NCBI RefSeq assembly: GCF_902806685.2
Contig: NC_048543.1
Span: 9,644,106-9,708,105 of the forward strand
Origin: Maniola hyperantus
Taxonomy: Eukaryota > Arthropoda > Insecta > Lepidoptera > Nymphalidae
Length of the DNA stretch: 64,000 bases
Reading direction: 5' to 3'
Shown here one piece after another: positions 31,926 to 41,842 of this stretch. A program made the translations under genes and the position numbers. Each line of letters starts with the position of its first letter. Within the stretch, counting starts at the first letter, position 1. The notes below the pieces were generated by a model, which did not search any database, was not told the DNA's origin, and worked only from the letters and a program-made list of their open reading frames with translations.

Positions 31926-32095
31926 TGTTAGAATAAATACTTCTTCGTAAGTATTAGGTTTATTTATAAGCTCAATAATAAATGTCATTCTCTTTTGTTT
32001 GCTGTTCACATCAACATGTCAACTAAATAAAAACTGACGAAGAATATCCTTACGTATTTTCTTTTAACAATTGGTAGTTGAATCAACTACCAACA
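31926..32095 (+). repeat. 3' LTR of the copia element
   Basis: Identical to the 5' LTR over all 170 bp as read. Preceded by the polypurine tract. Confidence 0.95.
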
Positions 32096-32100
32096 ACCTA

Positions 32101-34595
32101 ACTATTTAGGATATCCTTCAAAAGTACTGGTACTGCATCTAATTTCTTTATTTTAAACCAAAAATATAGTTAACAGGATTTTCGAAATGTTTTGAACATA
32201 GGCGAGAATATTTCTTTGGCTCCCAGTTTTTTCGTTTTATGGCCCTGATTATTTAGAAATGTGTGGCATTTCTAATTTCAGGACATTTTGGAAATCTACA
32301 AAAGTATGCAAATATTATTGAAACGATAAATTTTGATTTTATCGATAAAGTATGTACACACATCACTACAAATGAGGCCTAAAAGAATACATTAAATAAA
32401 TATTAAATTACGCTATGAAACGTGATTTTGTTACTTTGTCACGAGATGATTACACTTATAATATGCAAATCTTTAATTTTCAGCGATTTTCGGAGTAAAA
32501 ATCGCGGTTGGTACAGATGAAATAATTATTAAAGACTAACCCGTGAAAATACAATTCTGGAACTTTTACGCCTCCTTTCGTAGATCTGGATGCACAAAAT
32601 ACAGCTTCACACATTTTGTTTCCACTTTTCAGTGTAATTTTGACCCTGATTTATCTGATTTTTAAATATTTGGTAAAAATGTTGCATCAAACCCCAATGT
32701 TTTGTCTGCTTAAGGGGGCACCTGTCAACTATACTGGTCAGTGGTCACTATTTTCACCGATAGAGCGACGTTGCCAGACTTATATGAGCTATCGCTTTTA
32801 TACGAATGGAGGTTCCCTGAAAAAGACGGAGATAACAATACCTCTTTGACACATAGATGTACAAGAGCGGCAACATGTTATGGTTACCTCTATGTATACT
32901 ATCCCTATGGACTTGGCCAATATCATGAAATGAATCTATATTCTGTGTTACCAGAAATAAAACATTTCCTACAAAAAAACTTTAAATATTGTACTGTAGT
33001 TAAATATAGGTATAATGTATGGAAGATCATCACACAAACAAATCGACCTTGGATGAATGAATACTATCTCTATGAAATCGACCGATTTGGCTGATTTTTC
33101 GTTCGTAAAGAACAAGGTTTTTGCGAAAGAAATGTCTGAAAAATCGTACTACGTAACTAGTTAGGTAGTTAGTTACTTTTAAACACATCAAGATGATTAA
33201 AATTGAACGGAACTATAAATAGCTTGGATGAAATGATAAGTAGACTTAGAATAACGTCAACGTATAATTTACATCCTCAAATCCTGTTGCTGTAAGTTTC
33301 CACTTTCCACTTTTAAAAATTACACCCTATTTTAGTTATGTCATAGGGCGTTTTTATATTATACTTTGTCGTATGATTTTTACACAAGTTATCTCCCAAA
33401 GCCAGCATGATCCAAACAAAATATGTTCCTCCAGTGTTGGGGACAATACGCAAAGAAACTTTCAGCTTTTATAAATTAAAGAAGGTCTGGCAAGCGCTGG
33501 CATAAGGGCCATGCCTGAGAGTTTTCCATAACGTTTTTAAATGTGTGTGAAGTCTGCCAATCCGCGCTTGGCCAGCGTAGTAAAACCCTTCTCACTCTTA
33601 GAGGAGACTCTGTAGTGAGCCGGTGATGATCATGATGATGATAATGATATTATTCAATACCTAGCTTAGACAATCCGTCTGTACAAGCCTAGTACGACCG
33701 AAAAGAGTTAAAAAATTAAATAGGGCGCCACTTTCGTTCTTGTGGTAGCACCATGTACTGCAAACTGCAACCAAAACAAAATGATAATTTTTAAATCATT
33801 ACAATTTCGTACATTTTTATAGGTATCGGATGGGTATCGGTGAATCAGTAGGCCGATTCTGTGGCCCTACCGCGGTTGTTTGACAGCTACAATATCACGA
33901 TCACAATCATCTCTGATTGATTAATGCTCGCTCACTATTGGCCACAATGCATTGTTGCAACAAGAATCGCACAAATTCAGCCAATCAGAACAATTGAGAT
34001 TGTAATAATGATTGATGCAGGTTTTAGACAATCGCCCTACTGGATAACCTGCATCGAAACAGTCGGAATTTGTTGTGATTCGCTGAATTTACGGTATTCT
34101 TGTTGCAACAATGCATTGTAGCCTCATTGTAGCCAATAGTGAGCGAGCGTCAACCAATCAGTGGTGATTGCGATCGTGACATTGTAGCTGTCATTCTATA
34201 GCAATCGAGCTGCAGGTAAACTGGATGGAATTTCAATTTTTTTTCGTCTTGGGATTTAGATGGAGCCTGTGAGATTTAGACCATCAAATACTAAATAACA
34301 TTGCATGTGCACTGTTTATTCTTTTATTCCCTTTCATAGCTTCCTTCTATGCTGGGGTGTATAAATATTATATTTCGCCAAAAAATATCGATATATCGAA
34401 AAAAATAACCAACACTGTCATTAGATAAACAAAAAGAAATGAAAGTATTACGATGCGTAGGTAAAACATTTATTTCTATGTCAATACATCATATCAATTA
34501 CAAAATCAATAGTTGTTGTACATTGTCAATACATAGGAATGGTTTGCAAGTTTTGGTGAACGATACTCACCAAAACAATTTAACATTTAAAGAAT
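32101..34595. other. Spacer between the copia element and the reverse-strand SR gene
   Basis: No recognised gene. A 117-codon ORF (32741-33094, +) rich in Tyr has no motif I know. It contains a common lepidopteran repeat at about 33480-33655 (CTGCCAATCCGCGCTTGGCC, GACTCTGTAGTGAGCCGGTG) and a foldback element at 33854-34208. Confidence 0.5.
33854..34208. mobile_element. Foldback MITE, ~350 bp
   Basis: The ends GATTCTGTGGCCCTACCGCG and AGCTGTCATTCTATAGCAATC pair loosely. The inner arms TTAATGCTCGCTCACTATTGGC and GCCAATAGTGAGCGAGCGTC pair almost perfectly. A related half-arm (GACAGCTACAAAGTCACGATCGC) lies at 40868-40915. Confidence 0.7.
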
Positions 34596-37500
34596 TTACA
34601 CGGACTTCTTTGAATCTTTGGATGGCGAACGTGATCGTGATCGCGACATAGATCTTGCCTTAGAGCGCGAGCGAGAGCGGGAGCGGCTGCGGGATCGGGA
34701 GCCTGACCTTGGAGAACGAGAGCGAGTGCGGCGTCGAGACCTCGAGCGGCTGAAACATTAGTTAACCTATTTAATACACATTCTATAAACATAGTGATAG
34801 AATGCCTCAGAACTAACAATTGGAAAGCCATATTGTTCTCTTAGCTCTAAGTATCAACTGTTTGTTGAAAATTACTGAAATTCAGTTTTCACGGAAAATA
34901 CTTTGCATTTATTATTTTTAATTTTACATTACATAACATGATTTCTACATTAAATAACAATGTCTTTAGTCCTACAAAATACATTGAAAATATATTGAAT
35001 CGTATTTCTACCTAAGATGGTACAGCATGGCAGAATTTTTTCCCTATTGTTAGTTCGGAACCATTAATACTTTAGGACTGATTTTTCAATTAAATAGCTT
35101 AACTCTCAGCTAAATTAAATAACCTAACCGGCGAATACGTTAGAAAAATATCGTTTGAAAAATAAGCCCTTACTTATATTTTATTACTTTAATTTGCTTG
35201 TGTCTAATCCTAATCAATATAAAAATAAAAAAAATAAAAATTATAAGATCTTATTTAGAGAATTTGAGTTTGATTTTTTTTATTTAACAAGTGTTATAGC
35301 TTTTGAGAAATTTGAGTGTAGGTATTTATTGTATTCTAAATGTATGTCGTGAGTTCTGACTGGAATTTATTTTAATGGTTTTATTAGCAGTGTTTCTGTG
35401 CTGTAAAATTCTAGCCTATGAAGCCTCTGATTGAATTTTCTAAAATATGTATACTTAAAACTGCTTCAAACATTATATTTCTGTAGCATTTTTAATATTA
35501 ATGTATGTATTATATGGATAAAAAAACAATAACATTATATGTCATTACTTATTTCAGATATCCAACAAGAAAAAAGGATCAGACACAAGCAACATCAATT
35601 TATTTGATGTAGATTTGTATGACTATTTTTTTCTGCATTTACTCATATTTTATACAGTTTTGACTGCCTACTTCTTGTAGCTCTTCTGTGTCTGACTACA
35701 GCTTCATAGTTTTACTGCTCATGGTTTTTTTTGTTGTCGGAATATTTCCTACAACAATACTTACACAAGCCTATAAAGATTAAAGACTAATAAAATGTGT
35801 TTCAGGATGTCTGCCTTGAACATAAATATGAGTAATAATGTGTAACTCACTGAGAGCACGCAGTGATTACAATAGACGTGCCACGACGTGCAGTACAAAC
35901 ATTACACTCATTGAACTTCTCGATAATTGAAGGGTGCACGTAGGCTGTAGTTACGTAGTTCACAGAGCGCAGTTACAGATGCTGCCAACATTAGTGGAGT
36001 GCACGACGCGAAGTGAAAGCTACGTAGCGCAGACTATAAGAAGTGCAGACACTGAAGAGTTCGGTCTCGGCGCACAGGCCAATGATAACCTATAACATAG
36101 TTATCATTGGTTTACGTGTATATTTAGCTATGGAATGGAATCTTCTATCAGAGAAATTGTTGCAAAGTCTAATCAAGACAGTGTCTAATGTAGTAATAGT
36201 ATATAGCTCACAAAATAATCCCATAAAGATTCCATACCATTTCCCCGTAAACATTCACATATTTTATTGCATCTGTGATTGTGTTCATATGTCACCTGCG
36301 GCGACGCCTACGAGAGCAGTCCCTGGCATAGTGTCCACGACCTCCACAATCATAGCAGCGATCGTCGTAGGGGCGCGGCGGCAACCGAGAGCGAGGCGGC
36401 GGGCCGCGGCCGCCGTGTCCACGACTTCCGTTCGACATCTCCACACGAGCGCGACAACCGCATATTGTCCGCCCATCTAAACCACGAACCTTTAAAAACA
36501 GATAAAATAACAAAGTTACCTTTATTGTTATAAGTTGTTGTTTAATTGTTGTGACTTTTTAATCTTTTATTTACAGGCTTTTACATTTCTGCATGGTCAG
36601 CCTTATTGTAACTTAATCAGCGATATGAGTATCTATACAAGATATGAAATAAGTGCTTCAAAATTCAAATGCGGGCCAAAAATAAAGCCAATATTCTTAT
36701 TTCAAACTAGATGATGCCCGCACAATCCTTTGCGTGGACTTAGGTTTTTAAAAATCCTCTGTGAAGTCTTTAATTTTCCGGGATACAAAGTGCCTATGTC
36801 CTTCCCCAGGATTTAAGTTAAGTTTGTATCTTTCATCAAAATCAGTTAAACTGTTGGGCCATGAAAAGCTGCCAGACAGACAGACACACTTTCGCATTTA
36901 TAATATTAGTGTGGATTAGTCAGACTTATTGCTCAGGTGTTAAGTTGTATTTAAGAAAAAATATTTTTCTCATTTTTAAAAAAATCCTTTTCAAATCTTA
37001 TTTTTATTGTCGATGACAAGAGGTTTTAAATGTAAATATTATTTTACAATCGTTATTAAACTTTATGTTCAAGTGTTAAGGTTTCTAATGAACTGAAGTT
37101 GTTGATTTACAAAACTTTTTTCTACATTTCATAATAAGAAACATACTTATATAGTACGCAACAGGTCAACCGGGGAGGTATTTTTCAACCAGCAGCACCT
37201 CCTGCCAGTCTAACGCTATAATGTTTTAAAGAAATCTGTTATAAAGTCAGTTGTGACCAGATACATATAAAAAAACTAATAATTTATGACATTTAGTTAT
37301 AGTTATTATTATACTATATATAGCTCAATTACCACTGACTGACTCACTCACTGACTCATTGACATAATTGTTCTCCTAGAAAGAGACAGAAAATGATATA
37401 ATAATGTACAGGAGATATGTTCAGGAGTGGGATTCGAGTAGGGAAAAATTATGACATTTCAGAAAAACAAGATGGCGGCCGACGTGACTTTTGTAACTTT

Positions 37501-39007
37501 TTTGGTTTCCAACCGATTTCGTTTAAACTTGCAACAATTAAAGATATTATTAGTGAACCATTTTTAGAAAAAGTGTAAAAAATTGGAAAAACAAGATGGC
37601 GGCCGAGATTTACAAAAAATTTCCTCCTGTAAAATTTTGTATGAAACTTTTTTTTTTTCACTTATGGTTTCGTATAGAAGACAATGATTCCTTTAGGACA
37701 ACACATGGAGGGAGCTGATGATTGAGGATTTCGGAGACGGGTGAAGAGCACGCTCAAGGTATCGAAGATAGGTGGGAGGTGCTCGACCAAATGTCATTCG
37801 AAACCTCATCAAAGATGGCCGCCATACAAATTTCATCCATCCATCTCGGAGGGTATGAAAGATGGAAGAGTAGTTTCTTGGCAAAAGATGATCAGGATCC
37901 GAAGGTCTACTTGATGGATGGAAAAAAAATTCAAAATGGCGGATTTTATTTTTTCATACAAAATGTATGACTTTTTTAAAATTGTTCAAAATGGCGATTA
38001 TAGACCTCGAGAGCTGCTTTAGCAGCTCGAGCAGCGAGCAAAATACTAGTTATATTTTATATAACTAGTGACCCGCCCAGCCTTTCCATGGGTACAATGT
38101 AGATACTAACGAGTGTGGTGTGGTTATTTTGTTAAATTTCAAAAGTATAAGATAGCTCTCAAGCTATCATCGAAAAAGTGTGTGATGTGAGTGAAAAGAT
38201 GTGAGCTTGAGTTGGTTTGATTTCTTCTGACGTCTTGAGCAATTATCATCATATTTCAACACAAAACAATATTGAACTGTATGTGTAATCCTTTCTTGAA
38301 TCACTTTACCTATTGCTGAAAATCACATTATAATCTGCTGTGTAGTTTAAAAGTTTTTAGCTAAAGAGGGACTGACGGTGGGAAGCAACTTTGTTTTATA
38401 TGTACTATGTACTCAGATTAATGGATGAATTGGATAGTGACATTTAGCAACTGCAAACGTGAAATCTCTTTTAGAGAAAACCAACAGTCACCTTAACCAT
38501 CAACCAATCACCAGCTCACTATTGAGCACAGGGATTCTCTCAGAAAAAGAAGGGTTTGGCCACCACTTTGACAGATTGATAGACACCACAGATTGATAGA
38601 TTTCACACACCTTTGAGAACATTATGGAGAACACGCAAGCATGCAGATTTCCTAACGATGTTTTACTTCGCCGTTAAGCAAGTGATATTTTAATGGCTTA
38701 AAATACACATAGCTCCGAAAAATTAAGAGTTGCATGTCCGGAATTCGGCCGACGCGACGCGACCTCTTAATTTCTAGTCTATCACCGCTTTTAAACAGTG
38801 ATCAAAATCAAATATCTGATTCACACTTACTGCGTCCTCAGCATCACGTGCGTCCTCAAATTCAACGAAAGCAAAACCCGGCGGATTCCGAGCTACCCAT
38901 ACATTCCTTAGAGGACCATAGTATGAAAATGCATCTTCAAGTTCAGGTTTGCTTGCGTTATTACCTAAATCGCCTACATACACCTTGCAATCGCCATGAC
39001 GCGACAT
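34596..39007 (-). CDS. SRSF7/x16-like SR splicing factor, copy 1
   Basis: Coding exons are 38831-39007, 36296-36489 and 34596-34749 (reverse strand), 174 residues. Such proteins bind pre-mRNA in the nucleus and promote exon inclusion and mRNA export. The RRM spans residues ~8-75, with RNP2 CKVYVGDL and RNP1 GFAFVEFE. A CCHC zinc knuckle CYDCGGRGHYARDC (Cys104, Cys107, His112, Cys117) marks the SRSF7/x16 (9G8) type. An RS tail follows, ending SRSRSPSKDSKKSV. A 5' UTR acceptor (CTTGCAG) just before the ATG suggests an upstream non-coding exon. AATAAA lies at 34469-34474. Its twin is on the + strand at 41843-44929 with the same exon lengths. Intron 1 is swollen to 2.3 kb by repeats. Confidence 0.93.
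35838..36110 (-). promoter_or_regulatory. Conserved intron-2 block, candidate poison exon (copy 1)
   Basis: This stretch matches 43170-43445 of the twin gene, in the same intron and orientation, at high identity, while the surrounding intron does not match. A usable acceptor (ACTCTTCAG) and donor (CTCA|GTGAGTTAC) are kept in both. They would define an exon at 35851-36051 (201 bp). Read after exon 2 it runs into an in-frame stop after about 20 codons. SR genes in animals commonly autoregulate through such stop-bearing exons. Confidence 0.55.
36712..36912 (-). repeat. Interspersed repeat, ATTATAAATGCGAAAG family (reverse)
   Basis: It runs from ACTAGATGATGCCCGCACAA to CACTTTCGCATTTATAATAT, in intron 1 of SR copy 1. 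Confidence 0.7.
37313..38085. repeat. Interspersed repeat with AAGATGGCGGCCG words (SR copy 1, intron 1)
   Basis: It begins at about TAGCTCAATTACCACTGACT with GACTCACTCACTGACTCATT. AACAAGATGGCGGCCGA and CAAAATGGCGGAT recur inside. It ends near CTAGTGACCCGCCCAGCC. It resembles a long non-autonomous repeat of Lepidoptera; class unknown to me. Confidence 0.5.
38470..38735 (-). repeat. Lepidopteran interspersed repeat in SR copy 1 intron 1
   Basis: Blocks ACCAGCTCACTATTGAGCAC, AGAAGGGTTTGGCCACCACT and TTTGAGAACATTATGGAGAAC. It is the reverse relative of the repeat at 33480-33655. Confidence 0.55.
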
Positions 39008-39263
39008 CTTACTCTGCAAGTCAAAACATAAAATTTTACGAATTTTATCACACAAGATTGAATGAGCACCATTGCATTGAACTCGTGTACAAATAGGTAA
39101 CTTACCAAGAATGTAGTCAACTTATTTCTATCCAATTCACACTATAAGAATTCGACGGATTTACTTTCGACAGTCAGCACACAAGTTCTAATCAAAAACT
39201 CATTTTTATTTTTCTGGCGGGCGGTGGCACGCAACTCGTGTCAAGAAAATGGCGGCTCACGGC

Positions 39264-40597
39264 CACAGAGTACATTGAATATACGGGTATAGAGTCATCA
39301 GTCCCTATTTTTTGGTAACGCCATCTATTGAGCTGAGTTGCAACTACAGGATCTGCTATATATACTAATCCCTATAGGTACAGTATATACGCTACCTAGA
39401 TAGGTACCTATATATAGGTTTTAAATTTTCTTTTATTTCTATTTTTCTATGGTTAATTTCAATAAAACACATAAATAAGGTAATACCTAATCTTTTATTT
39501 ATTTTTATAACTGGGCACACACTTTTTTTCTGTTATTACAGCAAATCGTAGTCCGAGAAACGTAGTCGGGGTTATATTAGTTAGGTACTTATAGAGCTCT
39601 TCTTTTTTCTTGTTTTATGGCTTTTTCCATCACATCCAGATCAGCACAATGCACTGTAAATCCATACTTTGCAGTTTCGAATAGCTAAAGAGGTACAAAG
39701 AAATAAAGAAAGTTGCTCGGTAGAGTTGTCAGAGTTCAAAATAAAGCACAAGTCACTTCACTATAACAGAATCACCAAAATCCAACTAACAAAGTCAAGT
39801 CGTTGGAAAATATCACATAAACACCTTGATATAATGGAAAACCTCGAAAAAAAGTGGTTGAAAATAAATAATTTTTAATAGACACAGACCACAGACTTGA
39901 CAATTTGTGACTGTGCCAGTGTTTCCATATGTAAATCAAGAATTACCGTGTTGTAAGGTTAAAATACGGTGTTTCTTGATCAAATTACGGTGGATGAGCT
40001 AAAAGAATACCGTGTAAATTACCGTGTAATTTTTAAAAAGAAAAAAAAACGTTACGAATTTGCTTTTTAATTAATTATTAATATTATTCTGAGTCTGACT
40101 CTCCTAGCATAGCAATGTCTTTTCATATATTTTTCTTATTGCATTCATCCATCACATTTAAGAATTTTTACATTTCACTTCTTGCTAATTGCTTGAATAA
40201 GGACGAAAATAGATTGCCAAGATTAATAAGTGATACTTTAACTGTGTGTGTGTGAGTGTGGCGATAGATTAGAAAAATAATAAGATTAGATAAGTGGGGC
40301 GATAGATTAGAAAAATAATAAGGATTTCCTTGAAATCTGCCACAATCTACCACTTTGTTAAATCGTCAGCTTTTTCTGCCAGAGTTAAAATTTAGGAGCC
40401 AAATCTGCCCAAATGGCAGAAATCTGCCACAAACGGTCACACTGCTGACCGGCCACAAAATTTACAAGTAGTGCCACCTGTTGCGCGTGGTTGGCAACAA
40501 AACTTACTACTAGTGCCATCTGTCGAGCTAAGTCTGAGTCAATGTACCCTGTGCGATTTTGTACTGTGGCTAAAATGTACTGAGTGAAAAGACCCTG
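39264..40597. mobile_element. DNA transposon with 8-bp target duplication, copy A (1334 bp)
   Basis: It begins CACAGAGTACATTGAATATA and ends GAGTGAAAAGACCCTG. It is flanked on both sides by the perfect 8-bp duplication CTCACGGC (39256-39263, 40598-40605). The 5' end CACAGAGTACATT is matched inverted by CACTCAGTACATT a short way in from the 3' end. 8-bp duplications point to the hAT or P superfamily; I cannot decide. No transposase is seen, so it is non-autonomous. On the reverse strand, 39589-39684 reads as a terminal exon (see its own entry). Copy B at 53148 is an internally deleted sister. Confidence 0.85.
39589..39684 (-). other. Exon-like remnant inside transposon copy A
   Basis: A good acceptor (CTTTGTACCTCTTTAG) precedes 31 open codons, beginning LFETAKYGFTVHCADLDVME and ending KQEKRRAL, then TAA. 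It is kept in copy B (53469-53564). It may be the last exon of a lost transposase or of a captured host gene. Confidence 0.35.
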
Positions 40598-40605
40598 CTC
40601 ACGGC

Positions 40606-41842
40606 TCACTGCTGAGTGCTGACCATAGAGTAGTATGCTGCTGAATCACTGCTGAGTGCTGAGTTGCGATAAATCCTAATGTCCGCAGTCCGATAGAAAG
40701 TTGATTTGAAATACAGTAGAAACTCGATTATCCGGCCCTCGGTTATACGGATTCGCGATTATCCGGACTACCAACCGAAAATTGTTCGGCTATTGTGCGA
40801 GTCAGACTCGCGCACCGAGAGTTCCATACTCGAGTATTTATTCCGCCATTTTGTACGATAAATCAAATGACAGCTACAAAGTCACGATCGCAATCACCTC
40901 TGATTGGTTGAAGCGCCGTATTCACCACCCATCTTGCTGTACGTCCCGACAAGGCCATGCACGATGCACGATGCAAAAAGACCGTGAATAGGCTTGCTGT
41001 ACAGCGATAATTATTATTAATTGTTTGCTGGATGTGCTGGATGAATTTTGCATCCAGCGAGCGCCCCCACTACCGCCCGCGTCGTGCAGATAGACAGCAC
41101 CGACCAGAAATATAGACAGTGAATAGCGCGGACGTACAGCAGAGTCGTCCAGCGTCGTGCATGCTTGATCGTGAATAGGCTTGCTGACAGCAGATTTTAC
41201 CAAAGAGTATATCTATATAATCACTATGGATTTTACCATTTAGAGGTTGTTTCGTAACGTGAGTGCCCTCTCTCTCTCTCTCGTTTAAAGTCTGCGGGGC
41301 CTCTTAAAGAGTTGGCGGCACCACAGAGTACTTTGTATATAGGCACTATATAATACTATCTCTATGGGCAGCACATTCTCTATAGTCCGCATTGAGCATT
41401 GTCTATGAGCTTGGCTGAGCTTATCTATGAGCGTTGAGCGCGGTCCGCGGCGTAACATATCCTATATGTTATTGGTCTGTGGTCCGCGGTTCGCTAATCG
41501 CCATAATCGCTAATCGGCTCGCCGACCGCCGTCCGCCATTTTCCTAGTGGTTAAAGTGATGAATAGCATCTTATAATCGATAAACTGTTTCTCAACAATA
41601 TTTTCATATTATATGAGTGCACTTACAAGTAGTTTACTTTCTTTCTGTGTAATATGCACAAAATTGAATAATTGGGAGTATTAAATCATCAAAAACAAGT
41701 GCCGCTAACCGTTTCATGTAAGTTTTTCATAGCGTGGGGTTCGGTCTTTACCCAGAAGTTTGTAAAGACAACATAGGTAATTCATTGCAAATAGCAATCT
41801 ACAACCATAATTTGATGTTGTATTGTATTGTCATCAGGTAAA
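40606..41842. other. Region between the two SR genes, right half
   Basis: It holds the pogo-like end, repeat scraps, a CT-rich tract (41264-41283), and the probable promoter and 5' UTR of SR copy 2. The last bases before the ATG contain an acceptor (TCATCAG) that suggests a 5' UTR intron. Confidence 0.45.
40720..40786 (+). mobile_element. Pogo/Tigger-like transposon end
   Basis: CAGTAGAAACTCGATTATCC, followed by GGCCCTCGGTTATACGG and ATTCGCGATTATCCGGAC, is the typical terminal sequence of pogo-type mariner elements. It breaks into a reverse-strand scrap of the GGGTTCCGTA repeat (about 40796-40862). Confidence 0.5.

Larger units (their letters stand above)
27716..32095 (+). mobile_element. 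Intact copia-type LTR retrotransposon
   Basis: The two LTRs, 27716-27885 and 31926-32095 (170 bp each, TGTTAG...CCAACA), are identical as read. A perfect 5-bp target duplication ACCTA flanks the element (27711-27715 and 32096-32100). The primer site GGTTATGGGTC directly follows the 5' LTR, as in copia elements that prime from part of initiator tRNA-Met. A purine tract AAGGAGGAG precedes the 3' LTR. One long uninterrupted polyprotein frame fills the inside. Identical LTRs mean a very recent insertion, so the site may be polymorphic in the population. Confidence 0.97.

Noticed and set aside
32741..33094. 117-codon Tyr-rich ORF
   Set aside because: No start context, motif or splice partners seen. 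AT-rich spacer. Left as unproven.
35155..35352. 65-codon ORF of Lys/Asn/Phe in intron 2 of SR copy 1
   Set aside because: AT-rich low-complexity translation with no counterpart in the twin gene.
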